A DNA stretch of 64,000 nt from Paraspadella gotoi (taxonomy: Eukaryota; Chaetognatha), in the NCBI GenBank assembly GCA_051294375.1, contig CM119269.1, forward strand, positions 6,371,919-6,435,918, read 5' to 3'. The notes beneath the pieces are model-generated. The model was not told where the DNA came from and searched no databases. It was given only the letters and a program-made list of their open reading frames with translations. This document shows positions 62,393-64,000 of the stretch, in pieces; position 1 is the first letter of the stretch, and every line of letters begins with the position of its first letter. Position numbers and translations under genes: made by a program.

Positions 62393-63880
62393 GTTTTCGA
62401 CGAATCAGCAGCGGCAGCAGCAGAGACAGCCAAGAAAAAAAGAAAGAAATCAAAAAAGGCAGCAGCAGAAGCAGCAGGAGAAAGAGAGAAAAAGCCTTCT
62501 GGCAGACTCGTTTTTTTCCCGATGAATCAGCACTGGGAAAAAGGGAGAGAGATAGCTACATATAATTAAAGAGAAAAATCAGTTAATTAATTAATAATTA
62601 ATTAATCAGTCAATTTATCAATCAATTATTTATTCAATCAATCATTTATTTCTATTAATTAATTATTTAATCAATCAATTCATTTATCTATTATTTGATT
62701 ATTCAATCAATCAATCAAGTCAATCGTTATCGGCATTATTCTCATCGTCGTCATTGCTTTTGTCATGGTTATTGACGAAAATACCTAAAACAAACATTTC
62801 AAATCAAATTAATTAACTAATTGCCTAATTAATTGCTCATGAGTGGATGGGGCAAGACCTGTGTGGGTAGGGGAAAGTGTGTGATTGAACAGGAAAACAA
62901 TTTCGATGGAATCGTTTGAGTGGAAATGAGTTTAAATGGAAAAAACAAAAAAATTGATTATGCTTCTTTTTCCTTTTATATTAAATGTATTGCAGGATGT
63001 ATTATAAAATTAATTATAAATATATATAATATAGAATCAATTAATCGATAATTAATTAATCAGTCAATTAATCCGTCCATCCGTCCCACCTTAGCAAAAA
63101 GCTCCAATAACTCGTGATTGGCTGGTTGGATTGGAATTAAATTTTGTGTGTGGTAGGACAGTGTGAGATGAAGCTGGATATAAAGTTTCGATGGAATCGT
63201 GCGAGTGGAAATGAGTTTAAATGAAAAAATATGAGTCACATTTACTCTGAATCTTTTTATTTATTTTAACCCATGATAGATTGAGATGAATTTTGTGAGC
63301 CGGTAGGAAAGTGTGAGAAGAAGCCAGATATAAAGTTTTGACGGAATTGTGCAAGTGGAAATGAGTTTAAATGGAATTAATGATTACTAATAAATGTTTT
63401 AATTAATTAATTAATTAATTAATGTGAAAAAATGATGCAATTTAAAAAAAATTATGCAAGTTGAAAAAATGATGCAAGTTGAAAAAATGATGCAAGTTGA
63501 AAGAATGATGAAAGTTGAAAAAATGATGCAAATTTGAAAAATGATTGCAAATTGAAAAAATGATGCAAGAAATGATAAAAATTGATGCAAGTTAAAAAAA
63601 TCTAAAAGCAATCGTCGCGAATTGCATAAAAAAGAGAGCAGAGAAGAGAGAGAAAGAGACATAAAATAAAATATAATTAATTATTATTAATTAATTAAAA
63701 ATTTATTAATTAATAAATTAATAATAATTATTTATTAATAATTAATAATTAATTAATAATTAATTAATTAATTAATTTAAAATTAATTAATTATTTAATA
63801 ATAATTATTTAATAATAATTAATTAATAATTAATAATTAATTAATAATTAATTAATTAAAAAATAATTAATTAATTAATT

Positions 63881-64000
63881 ATCGTAGGCAGATCCGACAT
63901 TGTTTGCTCAAACTTGTTTCCTCTATAATTCACTTTGTCGGTCTGTCAGTTCGCCCCTCGATCTTGTTGGGAATTAACTTAAATCATGTCATAACATTAA
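63881..64000 (+). repeat. Right-arm repeat family, start of a further copy
   Basis: 'ggcagatccgacattgtttg' joins directly to 'ctataattcactttgtcggt'. The 51620 element carries these two ends at separate places, so this copy is a rearranged or internally deleted form cut by the window end. Confidence 0.6.

Larger units (their letters stand above)
60886..63880. repeat. Second large duplication, copy 2 (begins at the 25-N gap)
   Basis: The cleaner counterpart of 57812-60860. It has no gene. It is composed of tandem 'gcgctgccttttctgaatcg' units, CT runs, right-arm family subunits, a GA tract (62345-62390), ATTA repeats and a short tandem array of 'gatgcaagttgaaaaaat' (63430-63600). Confidence 0.85.

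Overview
This window is nuclear DNA from a non-insect arthropod, most likely a chelicerate such as a mite. The evidence is spliced genes with GT-AG introns, a Dpr-type neuronal immunoglobulin gene (an arthropod family) and a mu-class glutathione S-transferase (a class insects lack but mites and crustaceans have). Microsatellites are very abundant, mostly (GA/CT)n, and single-base indels in some stretches look like uncorrected long-read sequence. Four runs of N are present: 33056-33080, 33452-33645, 43468-43477 and 60861-60885.

The left 14.5 kb is compact and gene-dense on the + strand. A 14-exon LOTUS/Tudor gene of TDRD5 (tejas) type runs from 142 to 6381. Only 228 bp later comes an 8-exon gene (6610-10828) for a protein with three U1-type zinc fingers and an RS domain built from a 27-bp coding minisatellite. 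A complete 7-exon beta-tubulin gene follows (11536-14525). In all three, the exon phases sum to an intact open frame.

From 16.2 to 36.0 kb the - strand carries the scattered exons of a Dpr-like two-Ig cell-surface protein with a hydrophobic C-terminal tail. Its large intron holds (CT)n tracts, a 250-bp tRNA-like fold-back element, a copy of a dispersed 260-bp repeat, and a candidate small gene for a very basic, Cys-rich protein.

The segments 26988-33055 and 33081-39529 are two copies of the same ~6.1 kb. They lie head to tail on either side of a 25-N gap and carry different indels. This is the expected signature of an unmerged overlap between two contigs, so the two GST genes and the two sets of Dpr Ig1 exons probably represent one locus. 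Copy 2 carries an intact mu-class GST; copy 1 is frameshifted. The same pattern recurs around the gap at 60861 (57812-60860 versus 60886-63880).

From 39.5 kb to the end I find no convincing gene. The interval holds a 626-bp Tc1/mariner-type non-autonomous element (40132-40757), trinucleotide arrays, a large composite (GA)n satellite, an LTR-like remnant with a tRNA-Leu-complementary primer site (52224-52266), and, from 50 kb on, a dense mosaic of one repeat family in both orientations mixed with ATTA-rich DNA.
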